Origin: Pratylenchus scribneri
Lineage: Eukaryota; Nematoda; Chromadorea; Rhabditida; Pratylenchidae
Length of the DNA stretch: 64,000 nucleotides
Direction: 5' to 3'
NCBI GenBank assembly: GCA_030063045.1
Contig: JAQSEB010000037.1
Location: 620,001-684,000 of the forward strand
Shown: one piece after another, positions 61,848-64,000 of the stretch
How the letters are laid out: each line of letters opens with the position of its first letter
Position numbering within the stretch: the first letter of the stretch is position 1
Notes under the pieces: model-generated
The model's database searches: none
What the model was told of the DNA's origin: nothing
What the model saw: the letters and a program-made list of their open reading frames with translations, nothing else
Program-made: the position numbers and the translations under genes

Positions 61848-61930
61848 GATCAATTGTAATGAAATAATTTTGAGAAATCCAAAAAAAATTGGCAAAACTT
61901 GTAAATTGGATGAAAATATAATTTCTGCAC

Positions 61931-62421
61931 GGTACTATCCGGTTATAAGGGGGGGGGGGGGGGGCAAGTGAATATGAGGGGGGGCAGGTGAATATGAGGG
62001 GGGGGGGGGGGGGGGGGCAGGTGAATATAAGGGGGGGGGGGGGCAGGGAAAAAATTAAGGAAAAGGTGAATATGAGGGGGGGGGGGGGCAGAATGAAGGG
62101 AGAGAGTCGATTTACACTTGCCCCCCCCCCCCCCCCCCCTCATATTCACCACGGTCCTTAGGATCTATAATATATAGGATCTCTAATATATAATAAATAT
62201 TATAGATCCTATATATTAGGGACCGTGGTGAATATGAGGGGGGGGGGGGGGCAAGTATAAATCGACTGCCCCCCCCCCCCTCATATTCACCTTTCCCTTT
62301 TACTTTTTCCCCCTGCCCCCCTTATATTCACCATCTGCCCCCCCCCCCCCCTTATATTCACCTGCCCCCCCTTCATATTCACTTGCCCCCCCCCCCCCCC
62401 CCCTTATAATCGGATAGTACC
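61931..62421. mobile_element. Mutator-like TIR element made of G/C runs
   Basis: The ends GGTACTATCCGGTTATAAGG and, inverted, CTTATAATCGGATAGTACC are flanked by the 9-bp direct repeat TTTCTGCAC (61922-61930 and 62422-62430). A 9-bp duplication is typical of Mutator-like elements. The interior consists of repeated 'gtgaatatgag' units separated by long G runs on the left and the complementary C runs on the right, so it folds completely; a small inner palindrome 'ggatctataatatatagg' lies near 62160. G tracts could also form quadruplexes. It starts 84 bp upstream of the gene B start codon, within its probable promoter. Confidence 0.88.
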
Positions 62422-62430
62422 TTTCTGCAC

Positions 62431-63676
62431 AGATGGAATTAGAAATTTTATTTTTATAGAATAGAGATATTGAAATAATCTTAATAATCTTAACATAGGG
62501 GTGAAATTCGGGGATAGTCGATCAATTTTGAGTTTTGATAGAAATTTAACTAAAAAAGTCTGGATTCTTTACAATTTTTCAATTAATTATGCAGATTTGA
62601 TTTAATATACCATTCTATCCAATAATTGGCTGATGAGGATGAGGATGGTCAACTTGGGGAATATTTTATTTATATTTAATTAGGGAATGAGCATCTAAAT
62701 ATTTTTTATGAGAAATTGTCTGGGTCATTCAATGGAAATTTTCCAGATTGGAAGTACGAGTGTACTGTTGTTGTTGGAAAATAAAATTAATCGAGGCAAA
62801 TGGGAAAATTGCCTGAAGCAAATTTTATAAAAAAAATATATAAAATGGGTTGAACAAAATATATTCATTCAAATCCGAAAACCCAAGGCAATTTTACAGG
62901 CATTTAAAATCCAAATATACCTAAACAATGCGCAATTTCAGTTTATTTTGAAAGGAGAAAGAACTGATTATTTCAAAAATTTATACTAAAAAGAAATGCC
63001 ACGATGCACAGCAGGTTGACAATGGCATCGATCAAAATTTAAATATTAACAATGCCCAGTTTCACTTATAGCTTTTATGGATGATTAAATGATACTTCCA
63101 TTATCCATTCCTACTTTTAGTAAAGTATTCTTTTTAGAGGAGAGGTTTTTTGCCGAGTGATTTTGGTTTTTTGTCGAGAAATCGGATACTTTTGCCGAGA
63201 GATTTTTTTTTATTATAACTTTTTTGTGCTTGTTACCAAATCCCCAAACCTTATATGCATTTTATAGAGTACATCGAGACGCATCGATTGATATATAATT
63301 TGTCGAATTTTGGCCATAATTTAAGGTATTAAACCGTCTAGACCATATTTTGATTTTGGTTTGTAACTATTTTAGTTTTGAACCAAACCCTGACAAACTA
63401 TTTATCAATCGACGCGTTTCGATGAGCTCTATAAAATGGGTATAAGTTTTGGGGTCTAGGATCAATCAATAATAACCAACTATTAAGCTTTCTGTAAAAG
63501 AATCCGATTTCTCTGAAAAAGAACCCAAAAACCCCACCCATTTTTGAGATTTATCAAATTTTTCGTTTAATTAACAAATCATGTATTTAAGTCAAAAAAA
63601 TCGAGTTAACAAATTCTTAATAGATGACAATTCGATGTAAACAAATTAATTCTTCCTTGGCTTGATGCTGTTTTAT
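62431..63676. other. Spacer between MATH genes B and C
   Basis: About 62620-63060 duplicates the region upstream of gene A (56950-57420). A palindromic repeat of the GCCGAGAGAT subtype occupies about 63140-63545. No coding region was supported. Confidence 0.55.
63140..63545. repeat. Palindromic repeat, GCCGAGAGAT subtype
   Basis: The left end 'ggttttttgccgagtgatt' with GCCGAGAGAT and the right end 'ccgatttctctgaaaaagaa' are inverted relatives; the inside shares 'gcatcgattgatatataa' and 'gacgcgtttcgatgagctct' with 25018-25405. Its right half is more diverged. Confidence 0.7.
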
Positions 63677-63899
63677 TTAAGCCGAAATATTTGTTGAAGT
63701 TTCCTCCAATTCATCATCATTCTCAATTTCCTCAATCATTTTTGAACTGTTTCGAACATAGTTGGATAATTTGTCATATTTTCCTTGCAATTTCTTCAAT
63801 TTCTCGGAAGCCGCCTTTTCAAGATTTATAACATTTTCTCGATAACATTTAAGTTGTAATTTCAATTGTTGTTCATATTCCGAGCGCAAATTTGAATGA
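63677..63899 (-). CDS. Last exon of a third MATH/coiled-coil gene (gene C, partial)
   Basis: A 223-nt terminal exon entering in phase 2 after AAATAG encodes SNLRSEYEQQLKLQLKCYRE, KYDKLSNYVRNSSKMIEEIE and an acidic end STNISA with a stop at 63677. It matches the terminal exons of genes A and B. Upstream exons lie beyond the right edge of the window, so the MATH domain itself is not seen. Confidence 0.8.
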
Positions 63900-64000
63900 C
63901 TATTTAAAAAATATTTTACATTTTTTTCACATTATTATGATTTTTGAGTAAATATTATTTTGCATCAAAAAAATTTTTTTGCCAAGTTTTTGACTTCTAA

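Noticed and set aside
61943..62152. Pro/His-rich ORF of 69 codons
   Set aside because: Translation of G/C runs in the Mutator-like element.

Overview
The window is AT-rich nuclear DNA from a nematode. The main evidence is a tropomyosin locus whose two start exons, cassette exons and 284/256-residue products match the Caenorhabditis lev-11 layout, plus an Srv-like serpentine chemoreceptor, a p25-alpha/TPPP gene, short introns near 50 nt and likely trans-splice acceptors. Five introns that are hard to explain otherwise start with GC instead of GT. That excess recalls what is reported for cyst nematodes, so a plant-parasitic tylenchid is possible, but the species cannot be fixed from this sequence.

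Layout. 1-3280: 5' flank. 3281-20611 (+): tropomyosin gene with cassette exons 4 (2 copies), 5 (3), 7 (3) and 9 (3 ends), and an internal start exon at 11351. 21959-23736 (-): intact serpentine receptor; 25737-26345 (-): truncated tandem copy. 27422-31848 (-): 13-exon secreted protein of unknown family, with broken relatives on both sides. 31850-36400: fold-back and TIR elements, including a 1.66 kb palindrome. 36433-43501 (-): 13-exon gene for a 679-residue coiled-coil, low-complexity protein. 45694-46700 (-): TPPP. 49623-51500 (-): ankyrin-repeat protein. 53228-63899 (-): tandem family of MATH plus coiled-coil proteins in which single exons encode coiled-coil modules; one member has a complete Merlin-type transposon in an intron.

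Gene models were built by hand from splice sites and phases. Totals divide by three for tropomyosin (855 and 771 nt), the receptor (999), the 679-residue protein (2040), TPPP (540), the ankyrin protein (876), MATH gene B (1077) and the Merlin transposase (918). MATH gene A has one extra base in an A run. The secreted gene is uncertain around exon 6.

Mobile DNA is a second theme. Two hAT-type elements, one Merlin element and one Mutator-like element have readable target-site duplications. Several TIR elements carry minisatellites, and a family of palindromic repeats recurs at least ten times, mostly in introns and gene-poor gaps.
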